Notes under the pieces: model-generated | Databases searched by the model: none | Told to the model about the DNA's origin: nothing | What the model saw: only the letters and a program-made list of their open reading frames with translations | Origin: an uncultured Granulosicoccaceae bacterium | GTDB lineage: Bacteria; Pseudomonadota; Gammaproteobacteria; Granulosicoccales; Granulosicoccaceae | Assembly: GCA_937922945.1 (NCBI GenBank) | Contig: CAKZUP010000032.1 | Location: 57,849-121,848 of the forward strand | Reading direction: 5' to 3' | DNA length: 64,000 bases | Part shown: one piece after another, positions 1 through 9,670 of the stretch | Layout of the letters: the number at the start of each line of letters is the position of its first letter | Position numbering within the stretch: the first letter of the stretch is position 1 | Position numbers and translations under genes: made by a program

Positions 1-244
1 TGATTCTTTATGGAGTAGATTAATTAACCTGATATAACGGTACTCGCGACGAGACTCGTTACGACCGCGGGCATTTCTCGGAATTTTTATGCATAAGGCC
101 TGGTCGCCAGGATGCTGATAACATAATCTACCCGACCCTCGCCCCAACAAGCGCAAAGGTTCGCTCAAATCTGCAGACTCAATTGCTCGTGCAAGCCGTT
201 CCTTACAGCGGTAGGTATAAAGACTTTCGATCACGGTATTGGCA

Positions 245-2404
245 TCACCTTGAGTTTTGGATTGAATGTTCCAATAACTTTTTGCAGGCATGCACGCTTG
301 ATAATGCTCCTAACTCCCAATCGGATCCCTTGGTCATTCGCACCACGCAAACATCATCGCTTGTGCCATTTTGCTGAAAATGTTCAACGCTATCGCTGTC
401 AGTTGAGCTGGAGAAGTCGAGTTTGTCTTCTTCTACTAAAACGATAGTACGGGACCATGAGGCGGTCGATGTGTCCCTTTGGTAATAGGTGAGTAACCCA
501 TTCTGACTCAGCTGTGCTGATTGTAAGTTGCATGCTGAAATGTCAGGCAGCTTGCCCACGCACTGATCGTTAGTGTAAGAAAATCCTGTTTGGCGTTTTG
601 ATAACCCAAGTTTGGTTTGAGCGCTACCCGAGCAATAAATGTTTAGCGTGCTGGCTTTACCTTGGTACACATCGCTTGCACAGCCACTGATATTGTCAGG
701 CAACGTGCTTGAGCGATAGAGCTGGTTTACCTCGACCAAGGCATCGAGCGCTTCGGTATCAATCGCCTTCGACAATTCACTGAACATGATTTGAAGCTCA
801 CTATCATCTGCATTCAAACCGACGACAACCCCTTCGTATCGCGCACCAGTATGATGATTGATAACAGTGTATACGCCATCTGTAACTGCACATGACCGGC
901 CACCAGCACAAATTTCTTTTTGATTTTGCTTTTCATCCTGCACTTGGTACCAGCCGTCGTCCGGCCAACTTATCGTATTTCCGCTAATCACCAATGGATG
1001 CCCCTGTTTAGATGGAGCCACAGGTTCAGGCGTCGCTGTTGATGTACCAGATGATGCTGGCTGCGACGCACCCACAGGTATATCTCTAAACCGCTTACCG
1101 GTTGCATGATTGATAACAAGGTAGCTGCCTACTGGTACATCGCAAGAACGCCCACCAGCACATACTTCGACGAAATCCCCTTCACTCAGCACTTGATACC
1201 ATCCATCATCTGGCCAGCTCAACGTACCACCGGTCACCACCACAGGGCCATACTGAGACGATGTTTCCGCAGAATCATTCGCTGGCGCTGGTACCGGTGC
1301 TGGCTCTGGTGCTGGCTCTGGTGCTGGCTCTGGTATTGGCTCTGGTATTGGCTCTGGTGTTGGCTCTGGTGTTGGTGCTGGCTCTGGTGTTGACACGGCA
1401 CCACCGACAGCATCTTTAAATACGTTACTGGTTAGCGAGCGCACAGAAGGAATGGATTTAGAGGTTATCGGTGCCCCACCACCAGCCACCAACAGCTTAC
1501 CGTCAAAAATTCTTGCCACGGGTGCGACCAACGTTTGCGGCAGTGTGGCAACCTGAGACCACGTGTCTTTTTTCCAGTCATATCTCACTACCCTATTACC
1601 TGGTCTGTTCCCACCGACCATGTAGATAAAACCGTTATGGACAAACGTACCCGGTTCGCTATGAGATTCAGCCGCCGGTAAATTAGCCACACGATTCCAT
1701 TGATTGTTTGCAGGGTTATACGTGTGTACAAAAGGCACATTGCCACCACCAATGCCTGGACAACCATCGTGTCCGTTCTGACCACCGATGGCGTAAATCA
1801 GGTTGTTCAGGACAACGGTTGAAAAATGATTTCGTGCTAGCGGCATTGCAGCACTACCTGTTAGATCTTTCCAGCCTGCTCCAATGGCACTCAGATTCAG
1901 AACATAGTGAAAGTTAACATCACATTTGGCTTGCGCGTCCATACCACCAAAGATGTGAATATTATTACCAACCAAAGCCGCTCCGCCACCTGCCATCGGC
2001 TTTGGCAAACCGGGGCCTTTGCGCCATTGCTTGTTGTTCAGATTGTAAATCCACACATCTGCTGTGACTTTTCCGGGGTGTGCTCCAACCCGGCCTCCCA
2101 ATAGCCATACATCTGCACCGACTTTGACTGTTCCTGTATGAGTAACCGCCGTTCCATTGGCCACAGACGTATTTCCGAGCAATGACCACTGTTTGGTTGA
2201 AGGGTTGTACTTCTCGATGCTATTACCAACGAACAGTCCTTTTGAAAAACCATTGAATACGTAGAGTTCCCCATTGTGCGCAACCGATGCTGCTTCCGAT
2301 CGATTCAGCTTCATATTGGGTTGAGTATTCCACGACTGTGCGGATGCTGTAGACACCGAAAAAAACAGCCAGAAAAGGCCTGACATCAGACTATAACTTC
2401 GCAT
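245..2404 (-). CDS. Secreted kelch-repeat beta-propeller protein with Pro/Glu-rich linker and duplicated C-terminal module
   Basis: 719-aa ORF; signal peptide (MRSYSLMSGLFWLFFSVSTASAQS); several kelch-like blades (LVGNNIHIFGG, VLNNLIYAIGG, VHNGFIYMVGG); (P-E-x-P) linker; two copies of a 'SWPDDGWYQV...CAGGRSC...Y.VINH.TG.R' module. Confidence 0.85.
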   Translation of the reverse strand: MRSYSLMSGLFWLFFSVSTASAQSWNTQPNMKLNRSEAASVAHNGELYVFNGFSKGLFVGNSIEKYNPSTKQWSLLGNTSVANGTAVTHTGTVKVGADVWLLGGRVGAHPGKVTADVWIYNLNNKQWRKGPGLPKPMAGGGAALVGNNIHIFGGMDAQAKCDVNFHYVLNLSAIGAGWKDLTGSAAMPLARNHFSTVVLNNLIYAIGGQNGHDGCPGIGGGNVPFVHTYNPANNQWNRVANLPAAESHSEPGTFVHNGFIYMVGGNRPGNRVVRYDWKKDTWSQVATLPQTLVAPVARIFDGKLLVAGGGAPITSKSIPSVRSLTSNVFKDAVGGAVSTPEPAPTPEPTPEPIPEPIPEPAPEPAPEPAPVPAPANDSAETSSQYGPVVVTGGTLSWPDDGWYQVLSEGDFVEVCAGGRSCDVPVGSYLVINHATGKRFRDIPVGASQPASSGTSTATPEPVAPSKQGHPLVISGNTISWPDDGWYQVQDEKQNQKEICAGGRSCAVTDGVYTVINHHTGARYEGVVVGLNADDSELQIMFSELSKAIDTEALDALVEVNQLYRSSTLPDNISGCASDVYQGKASTLNIYCSGSAQTKLGLSKRQTGFSYTNDQCVGKLPDISACNLQSAQLSQNGLLTYYQRDTSTASWSRTIVLVEEDKLDFSSSTDSDSVEHFQQNGTSDDVCVVRMTKGSDWELGALSSVHACKKLLEHSIQNSR
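1281..1395. repeat. 12-bp-scale tandem repeat encoding the PEPAPEP/PEPIPEP linker of the kelch protein
   Basis: Repeated 'gctggctctggt' / 'attggctctggt' units read directly in the sequence. Confidence 0.9.
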
Positions 2405-3058
2405 AATTCCGCTTCCTGTTTTTATGCCACTGGGTGTGACAAAAAAGGGTGGTAAAAAATCCGCTATTTACCGAATACCAACGGCCTTTAACTTAACTTG
2501 ACTACTGCTTTGTGAAAATAATACTTACAGACTAGGTTTAGCAAAAATATGAAAGAAAACACGTTTATTCGTGGTTTGAATCGCTAAGTGATAGATAATT
2601 AAACAACTTCACTGAAGACATTAAGCCCTTAGCGTGCAACGCTGTTCATGTTTCAGGAACACATGCGCAGACACGCATCAGCAAACGACACAGCAAAGAG
2701 AACTCAGGACAACTCGCACTAAGCAAAAAAAACAGGTCGCATGCCAGCACCGAAGCCAAAACTGCGCGTGATTTTCCGGTGCAGATTTTCGGCTGATCGA
2801 CGACAAAACATGGCTCAAACCGTGTTTCACCTGCGACACCGTTCATGGTTTTTACATCCTGTCGCCCGAGCATGTACCGGTAACCCCCAGGAAACACAAA
2901 TTGACATAAAATCGGGCTATCAGTCAGTGGTCATCGGGGTTTTCGGGCTATAGTTTTACGGCTGTCGATGGAAGCTATCGGCAGCTCTCATCCACTTTGC
3001 GACAAAACCGCCATGCCAAACACGCTAGCGGCCGCTGGCAGAACAGGACATCATTGAT

Positions 3059-5032
3059 TTGCAGCCAACTCTTCCATACCTTTGCCTTTCTGTGAAAAAG
3101 GGTTTAGCCCACAAAGGCATCCTATTCAACGGAGTCGCTCTGTCTAAGAATACCGGCCAGAGCTTGAGCTTATTTCTTCTATTGATTTTTGTTGTCACAG
3201 TGTCTGGCTGCGATGCCGGTGTAAAGGTGGCATCTGAATTCAAGTCGTACAACAGCGGCTGCAACGATAGTCACTCGACTATTATCATTTGCCCCGCCAC
3301 CGACATGGCAAAAATAACCAAAGAAGGAAACATCGGATTTGAGCACAAGGATTACAACTGGTCGACAGGTGTGTTGGAACTTCATGCTGCACGGAACGAA
3401 ACCGTTGCTTATCAACTCATACTAAAACGGGCAACCGACGACACTGTTACAAACATTACGCTATCGTTTGGCGAATTTCGCGCAAGTGATACAGGCTCGA
3501 CAACCCAGTTTTACCAATCAGCGTATGCCGCGTTTTATCACCCTATAGATAATGCTGGATACACATGGGGCCCACCAACCCCTGTGCTTGCCTGGCCGGC
3601 AGAATACCCTGACGCACTTGTACCATTTACAGAAACGTGTGCGTCAGATGCTTCCGGACAAGTCCTCAAACAGGTTGATATTGCATCGCCAAAACTTGTC
3701 GAACAAAACCAGGCTATCTGGATTGACACCTACATACCAAAAAACACAGCACCGGGCATCTACGAACAAATATTGGATTTAGAAATTGATGAGCACGTTA
3801 TACAACTGCCAGTACAGATCACAGTTTATAACACCACTCTGCCAGACGAACCCAGTATCGACGCTGTTGGTGAGATATACAGAAGTTATGATCTTGAAGG
3901 AGCGGGCTTTGATATAACCGACCCTGCCTGGAAAGCAATGTCGCACTGCTATCAACGTTTAGCGCACCAGCACCGCATGGTCTTTATCGAACGGTTACCA
4001 ACGCTGTTAACGCAAAATCAATTAGACGCTTATGCTGATGTTATAGAGCCAATAGTTACCGGGAGCTTATTTGATGTTGCAAACGGTTATATTGGACCGG
4101 GCGAAAATACCCCGGTATCTATCTGGAAAACACCGTGGCCGCAAACCATCAATGGCTTTTCTGTCGAACCATTGAGTGAGCGTGAAATAAGCGAATATGC
4201 ATCGCTTGCATCGAACTGGAATGCGTTGTCCACAAACAGAGGCTGGCCAACTATAAATTACTTTGCTTACGTGTTTGATGAGGTGGATGGCCCCGATACA
4301 ACAAGCGACACAGGCGACGCCCGCAGCCGCTACATAGAACAAATACACGATCAGATATCATTGGTACAAAACGCCATCGATTCAGGCACCACCGATATTG
4401 CTATTGACCTTATCTGGACCAGCCATAGCAACCCCTCCGCATGGAAAGACGATCCGGCACTCGACCTCACCGATAAAGTAAGGCTATGGGCACCAAATGC
4501 AAGCGCAGCAGACACGCAATTTTTAAGCGAGCGCATAGCGTCTGGAGACAAAGCTTGGTTTTATCACAGTGGGCATCCGGCTGTCGGTGCACATAGCATT
4601 AACGTATCGGGTATTGAGATGCGAACGTGGGGTGTGATTGGCGCGCGTTATGGATTTCAAGGGCAGCTAATGTGGGCACTAAACCTGGGTAGTGATGACT
4701 TTCCCTATCGTGAACCTCATTACAGGCCGGATGAAGATCGCGCCGGTAACGGTGTCATGGTTTATCCCGGCAATCAACTGGATAAAATTGGTTTTAAAAA
4801 ATCCCCTGGCCCCGTTCCTTCTATGCGGTTAAAAGCATGGCGGCGGGGTTTGCAAGATGCCGAACTCTATTATTTGGCGTTTGAACAATCACCGGAAACA
4901 GCAACACAACTTATTACTGGCATGGTTCCAACGGCCCTTAGTGAGGGCGAAGGCCGTGCCAGCTGGCCCAGTACCAGCGGTCCATGGATTGAATTCCATA
5001 AACAATTACTACAGGCAGCGTCTACTCGCTAA
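3059..5032 (+). CDS. DUF4091 domain-containing (putative glycoside-hydrolase-like) lipoprotein
   Basis: 657-aa ORF; hydrophobic N-terminus ending in lipobox VSGC; C-terminal 'MRLKAWRRGLQDAELYYLAFE' typical of DUF4091 proteins; exact start uncertain. Confidence 0.7.
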   Translation: MQPTLPYLCLSVKKGLAHKGILFNGVALSKNTGQSLSLFLLLIFVVTVSGCDAGVKVASEFKSYNSGCNDSHSTIIICPATDMAKITKEGNIGFEHKDYNWSTGVLELHAARNETVAYQLILKRATDDTVTNITLSFGEFRASDTGSTTQFYQSAYAAFYHPIDNAGYTWGPPTPVLAWPAEYPDALVPFTETCASDASGQVLKQVDIASPKLVEQNQAIWIDTYIPKNTAPGIYEQILDLEIDEHVIQLPVQITVYNTTLPDEPSIDAVGEIYRSYDLEGAGFDITDPAWKAMSHCYQRLAHQHRMVFIERLPTLLTQNQLDAYADVIEPIVTGSLFDVANGYIGPGENTPVSIWKTPWPQTINGFSVEPLSEREISEYASLASNWNALSTNRGWPTINYFAYVFDEVDGPDTTSDTGDARSRYIEQIHDQISLVQNAIDSGTTDIAIDLIWTSHSNPSAWKDDPALDLTDKVRLWAPNASAADTQFLSERIASGDKAWFYHSGHPAVGAHSINVSGIEMRTWGVIGARYGFQGQLMWALNLGSDDFPYREPHYRPDEDRAGNGVMVYPGNQLDKIGFKKSPGPVPSMRLKAWRRGLQDAELYYLAFEQSPETATQLITGMVPTALSEGEGRASWPSTSGPWIEFHKQLLQAASTR

Positions 5033-5117
5033 TTTCCAATTTATACTTACCCACACTGTGGCAAATAAACCGGGAATGCGAGATACTGCAATCTGTACTT
5101 AGCGAGGTACTCAATTC

Positions 5118-5735
5118 ATGCACAGCCACGATGATGATGATCACTCTCACCTCACCGATATCGAAGCGCGCGTTAGAGCACTTGAGAGCTTACTTGGCGA
5201 AAAAGGCTATATCAACTCTACCGCCGTCGATGAAATAGTTCAGACCTACGAGAAAAAAATTGGTCCGCAGAACGGTGCACATGTGGTTGCCAAAGCATGG
5301 ACAGACAAACAGTTCAACGATTGGTTGCGTAAGGATGCCACTGCAGCTATTCATTCGCTTGGATACACATCAAGACAGGGAGAGCACATGGAAGCCGTGT
5401 TCAATTCTCCAGACACACACCACCTGGTCGTTTGCACATTGTGCTCATGCTACCCTTGGTCGGTGTTAGGGCTTCCACCAACGTGGTACAAGTCCCCACC
5501 CTACCGATCTAAAGCCGTTATCGATCCACGTGGTGTACTTGCAGATTTTGGTGTGCACCTGCCAGAACATACCAGCATCGAAGTTCACGACTCCACTGCA
5601 GAAATACGCTACTTGGTAATACCCGAACGGCCAGCCAACACCGATGATTTAGATGAAAAGGCGTTGTCACAACTGGTTACACGCAATTCCATGATCGGTA
5701 CCGCAATACTTGCACCAGCGGAGAAAACCAAATGA
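5118..5735 (+). CDS. nthA: Nitrile hydratase alpha subunit (cobalt type)
   Basis: VCTLCSCYPWSVLGLPPTWYKSPPYRSKAV metal-binding claw motif; the Thr in CTLCSC indicates Co-type; ATGA overlap with the beta subunit. Confidence 0.95.
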   Translation: MHSHDDDDHSHLTDIEARVRALESLLGEKGYINSTAVDEIVQTYEKKIGPQNGAHVVAKAWTDKQFNDWLRKDATAAIHSLGYTSRQGEHMEAVFNSPDTHHLVVCTLCSCYPWSVLGLPPTWYKSPPYRSKAVIDPRGVLADFGVHLPEHTSIEVHDSTAEIRYLVIPERPANTDDLDEKALSQLVTRNSMIGTAILAPAEKTK

Positions 5736-6427
5736 ATGGTGGCGCCGATCTGGGTGGCATGATGGGCTTTGGACCGGTCATTGAAGAACCAGATGAGCCG
5801 AACTTTCATGCACAGTGGGAAGAGCGCGTATTAGGCATCACGGTGGCACTCGGCGCTTGTGGTCAATGGAATATCGATCAAAGTCGCTTTGCAAGAGAAA
5901 GCCTGCCACCGGCTATTTACTTGTCATCCTCCTATTATGAAATCTGGTATCGCGGTATTGTTAAATTATTGAAGCAGAACCACATGATATCTGACAAGGA
6001 GCTAGCCACAGCCCAAGCCTCTCTACCTAGAGTTGACGAATGTAATGCACTGTTGCCAGAGAACGTTGAAGCTACTTTAATGGCGGGTAGCCCGGCCAAC
6101 AGAAAGTCCGACCAACCAGCTGCATTTGACGTTGGCCAGCAAGTTCGAACCATCAACATTCATCCGGAAACGCACACCAGACTTCCTCGCTATGCGCGAG
6201 ATAAAACGGGCATTATTTCGAAAGTTCATGGTGTACACGTTTTGCCAGATACCAGCGCCGTAGGTCAAGGCGAGCAAGCCACATGGTTGTATAAAGTCAG
6301 TTTCGATGCGCAAACGTTGTGGGGCGATACCCGTGTTAACGAGCAAGTCAATAACAAAGCAACTAACAAAGACAAGGTGCATCTGGATTTGTGGCAGCCA
6401 TACCTTAAAGCAGACACGACATTATGA
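5732..6427 (+). CDS. nthB: Nitrile hydratase beta subunit
   Basis: Starts MNGGADLGGMMGFGPV; C-terminal SH3-like 'LYKVSFDAQTLWG' region; immediately after nthA. Confidence 0.93.
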   Translation: MNGGADLGGMMGFGPVIEEPDEPNFHAQWEERVLGITVALGACGQWNIDQSRFARESLPPAIYLSSSYYEIWYRGIVKLLKQNHMISDKELATAQASLPRVDECNALLPENVEATLMAGSPANRKSDQPAAFDVGQQVRTINIHPETHTRLPRYARDKTGIISKVHGVHVLPDTSAVGQGEQATWLYKVSFDAQTLWGDTRVNEQVNNKATNKDKVHLDLWQPYLKADTTL

Positions 6428-6756
6428 CCGATCTTAGTTTATTGCCAGGAATATCACTTCACGAAAATGAACCGGTGTTCAATGAACCCTGGGAGGCACA
6501 AGCGTTTGGCATAGTTATAGCGCTCCACGACAACGAAGTGTTCAGCTGGGATGAATGGGTGAGCGCACTGGTTAAGGTATTGAATGAGCACCCGAATGAA
6601 GATTATTATAAAAATTGGTTAAGTGCACTTGAGAACATCGTTGATTCGAAAAAATTAATTTCTTTTGACACCTTGTCCCATCGAAAAGCGCTTTGGCATG
6701 AAGCTGCGGCACAAACACCGCATGGCGAACCAATACAATTACCAAGTCATACCTGA
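6424..6756 (+). CDS. Nitrile hydratase accessory/activator protein
   Basis: 110 aa; 'NEPVFNEPWEAQAFGIVIALHDNEVFSWDEW' resembles the beta-subunit N-terminus and Co-NHase accessory proteins; ATGA overlap with nthB. Confidence 0.85.
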   Translation: MTDLSLLPGISLHENEPVFNEPWEAQAFGIVIALHDNEVFSWDEWVSALVKVLNEHPNEDYYKNWLSALENIVDSKKLISFDTLSHRKALWHEAAAQTPHGEPIQLPSHT

Positions 6757-6943
6757 TTTTATAAGAATAAGCCGAACTTGCATTTATCCGGCCCTGTGGT
6801 CAGTTATCTGCTGTTTAAAGGCTTGATTGTGTTCAGATTATGTGAACTCATGCTAGCCCTGGACACAGGAATTGGCCCTGCCGACCGCACAAGTAACAGC
6901 CGTTTGTTACAATCGGGCATCCTCTCGGCCAAAGACAACGACG

Positions 6944-8278
6944 ATGAAAAGTATGATAAAAAAACCAATCCACGCCGCCGTCCAGCTAGCGGGCATAGTG
7001 TTTCTAGTCGGGTTCATCAGCGGCTGCAGTAGCAGCGGTGGCGGAAGCGATGATGATTTTGTGGTACTTACGCCGGAAGTGCCCGAAGCTCAACAACAAC
7101 CACGTGCCTTCGCCTTAGCCGACGCATACAACGCTAACAGTCCATATAAAGATGTCTTGAAAGACTGTTACGATGCAGCAGAGGGTGAGGAGTGCACGTT
7201 CACTCAACTACCACTGCTTGGACAATCGTCCGGCGGCAACCCGACTATCCCGGATATTATGGATCGTGTCATAGTCAGTCACGATTGGATGGGTGTTCGA
7301 TTCGAGCAGCTACTGACCAGAATGCCTGCTGAAGCCTTGCAGCTATTCAAACCGGTTGCCGTTATATTTATAGGTAGCGAGTTAACCTTCAGCAGCTACG
7401 CAGCATTCAGAGGCGCGCTTAAAGTTGATCCAGAATCACTCTGGCTTACTGCAGACGAGAAAACGGCTCTCACTAACGACACCGGCACAGGTGGAGGTTC
7501 AACAGACAGCACTCGCGACGACTTACAATTCAGAACACGTTGGACTCTTGCCAAAAATGGCTTAGGATTGAATCGTCGACTTTCTGCCAGCGAAAGAGAA
7601 TTTGGCGATATTTATGATTTCTTTGCTTATAGCACTTACGCCGATCTTGCGTTTGCGTTCGATCTGTTTCCGGAATCAAGCTATACAGAAGACAGACCAC
7701 TGGCAACCCCTGCAGTCATATTCAATGAAACTATCAACAGCAACAGCGTCGTCACTGATCCGTTGTATCAGGATGCTAACCTTACTGTTATTAACTCTGT
7801 TTTAAATGGTGTTGTCGATGTGTATTACGATGACGTACCAGCCACGGATGCTCAAAAGGCATTAACAGCCGAGGAAATTGGAAATATCTTCGATCAGGAA
7901 GGCCGCGCCACGTTGTGGTCATACACACGAGATTACCGAGATACGTACCGGCTATTTGCCATGGCGATGATGCAGTACAAGCACAATGTTACACTGAATG
8001 TACTGTTTCTCGATGGGACTGAGGTTAACGACAACAGCACCATCGCTTACGGTATTAAAAACAGACTGGCAACGCCGGAAACCGCACCAAGAGCTAAGTT
8101 TGTCTTGGAACGCATGATAGGTGAGTCAGCAGAACTCGACAGTTTCTTCAGTTCTTCCATAGGCTCGCCAGAATACATCACCCCAGGAACAACCTACGGC
8201 AGTTATCTGGATGAATTCTTCCCGCCAGCTGCAGCAGACTCGGCTATCGGCGCACGTTCGCAGGATAACTTCGAGTAA
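6944..8278 (+). CDS. Uncharacterised lipoprotein
   Basis: ORF 6872..8278; the internal ATG at 6944 gives a classical lipoprotein signal (MKSMIKKPIHAAVQLAGIVFLVGFISGCSSSGGGS). Confidence 0.65.
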   Translation: MKSMIKKPIHAAVQLAGIVFLVGFISGCSSSGGGSDDDFVVLTPEVPEAQQQPRAFALADAYNANSPYKDVLKDCYDAAEGEECTFTQLPLLGQSSGGNPTIPDIMDRVIVSHDWMGVRFEQLLTRMPAEALQLFKPVAVIFIGSELTFSSYAAFRGALKVDPESLWLTADEKTALTNDTGTGGGSTDSTRDDLQFRTRWTLAKNGLGLNRRLSASEREFGDIYDFFAYSTYADLAFAFDLFPESSYTEDRPLATPAVIFNETINSNSVVTDPLYQDANLTVINSVLNGVVDVYYDDVPATDAQKALTAEEIGNIFDQEGRATLWSYTRDYRDTYRLFAMAMMQYKHNVTLNVLFLDGTEVNDNSTIAYGIKNRLATPETAPRAKFVLERMIGESAELDSFFSSSIGSPEYITPGTTYGSYLDEFFPPAAADSAIGARSQDNFE

Positions 8279-8295
8279 TCAGTCCAACTGTTGTA

Positions 8296-8317
8296 TAGCA
8301 AATACCCACTTTTGCTA
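8296..8317 (+). terminator. Possible hairpin terminator after the lipoprotein gene
   Basis: TAGCAAA-TACCCACT-TTTGCTA inverted repeat 18 nt after the stop codon; no strong T-tract. Confidence 0.35.
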
Positions 8318-8409
8318 TTAACAATGCCTCCGTTGTTGCCAATGCGTTAACTCAATAAACGTGTTTTCGCATTGGCACACGGTACTGCAGTAAAGGCTCA
8401 GCACACCGT

Positions 8410-9606
8410 ATGAACTTATCTCATCGCAAAACAGTTTGGTTTTGCGGTCTGTTGATGGCAGTTCCTGCTTTTTCGATAGACATCCTTCTACCGATGTTTG
8501 GCCTTATCGCGTCAGACCTTGACACTCATATCGACAAACTGCCGTTTCTGGTTACCGCATTTATGGCCTGCATGGGGCTCGGCCAATTGTTTTTCGGTGT
8601 TCTCTCCGATCGCTTTGGCAGACGCCTTATTCTCTCTTGCGGCATTGGCATATTCTTCCTGGGAACGATAGCCGCGGGCTTCGCAGCTTCCTTTGAATCC
8701 ATGTTAATCGCACGTTGTCTGCAGGGCTTTGGAGCAGCCGCGCCACACATACTTTCTCGGGCAATATTACGAGATATGTATAGCGGAACCGAACTTGCCA
8801 AAAAGATGGCGATAGCCACCGGCATATTCTCCATAGGACCGACCGTCGCTCCACTGCTAGGTGCTGTTATTCTGGAAGTCGGGGCGCATTGGCGTTGGGT
8901 ATACGCATTTATGGCGGTGTACGTTGCATGCCTGCTCTATGGCCTAACGCGCATCGACGAAACAAATCAAAACCTTAATGCGTTATCGACAAAATTCAGC
9001 AACATTAAAGTGAACGCTGTTTCTGTTATTCAGGTGCGTCAATCCCGTACTTTCCTGTTTGTCGGCATGGCTGTTTCTGTCAGCATGATACTGATCATTT
9101 CAATTAGCCCCGGTGTGTATAAAAACGCCTTTAACATATCAGGATCACTATTTGCGCTTTACTATGCAGTGCATGGTTTTGGCATTATTTTGGGGCAATA
9201 TGCCAATCATTATTTCATCGGTAAAATCGGTAGTGTTCGTACCAGCATTCTGGGTACGGTAATTATGTTGCTTAGCGCAGTAAGCATAAGCCTACCTTCA
9301 ATTCTTGGCATAGCGGAGGCGTGGATGGTGAGCTTATCGTTGTCTGTCTTCGCGGTCGGTTATTTAAGCGTCGTAGCCAACGCCACCAGCTTGCTGCTTC
9401 AATCACATGGAAAAATAATCGGTTTTACGACGGCCTTTCAGGGAACAGTCACAATGGTATTTTCAGGCCTGTTCGCAAGCGTGCTTTCGACCTTGATCAA
9501 TGGCAATATCATTTATTGGGGCATCTATTTGGCTATAGGACCGGCCATTGTTTTATTCGTGCTAGTAAAGTGGCTTCGCGGTAGTTATTACGAAGAGCAG
9601 AATTGA
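8410..9606 (+). CDS. MFS transporter, Bcr/CflA-like drug exporter
   Basis: 398 aa, about 12 TM; 'DRFGRRLIL' MFS loop motif; 'LPMFGLIASDL' N-terminus. Confidence 0.85.
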   Translation: MNLSHRKTVWFCGLLMAVPAFSIDILLPMFGLIASDLDTHIDKLPFLVTAFMACMGLGQLFFGVLSDRFGRRLILSCGIGIFFLGTIAAGFAASFESMLIARCLQGFGAAAPHILSRAILRDMYSGTELAKKMAIATGIFSIGPTVAPLLGAVILEVGAHWRWVYAFMAVYVACLLYGLTRIDETNQNLNALSTKFSNIKVNAVSVIQVRQSRTFLFVGMAVSVSMILIISISPGVYKNAFNISGSLFALYYAVHGFGIILGQYANHYFIGKIGSVRTSILGTVIMLLSAVSISLPSILGIAEAWMVSLSLSVFAVGYLSVVANATSLLLQSHGKIIGFTTAFQGTVTMVFSGLFASVLSTLINGNIIYWGIYLAIGPAIVLFVLVKWLRGSYYEEQN

Positions 9607-9670
9607 ACTCCATTCGTTCAGCAATATTCGACATACTGTTTTCCTGATGGTTCTAAGCCGCTCACAATAA

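Noticed and set aside
1106-1393. 95-aa plus-strand ORF rich in Trp/Leu/Cys
   Set aside because: It is the antisense reading of the Pro/Glu repeat of the kelch gene; low-complexity artefact.
2405-3058. Small ORFs (2646..2897, 2741..2953, 3025..3264) in the intergenic region
   Set aside because: No domain signal, overlapping on both strands, atypical composition; treated as noncoding.
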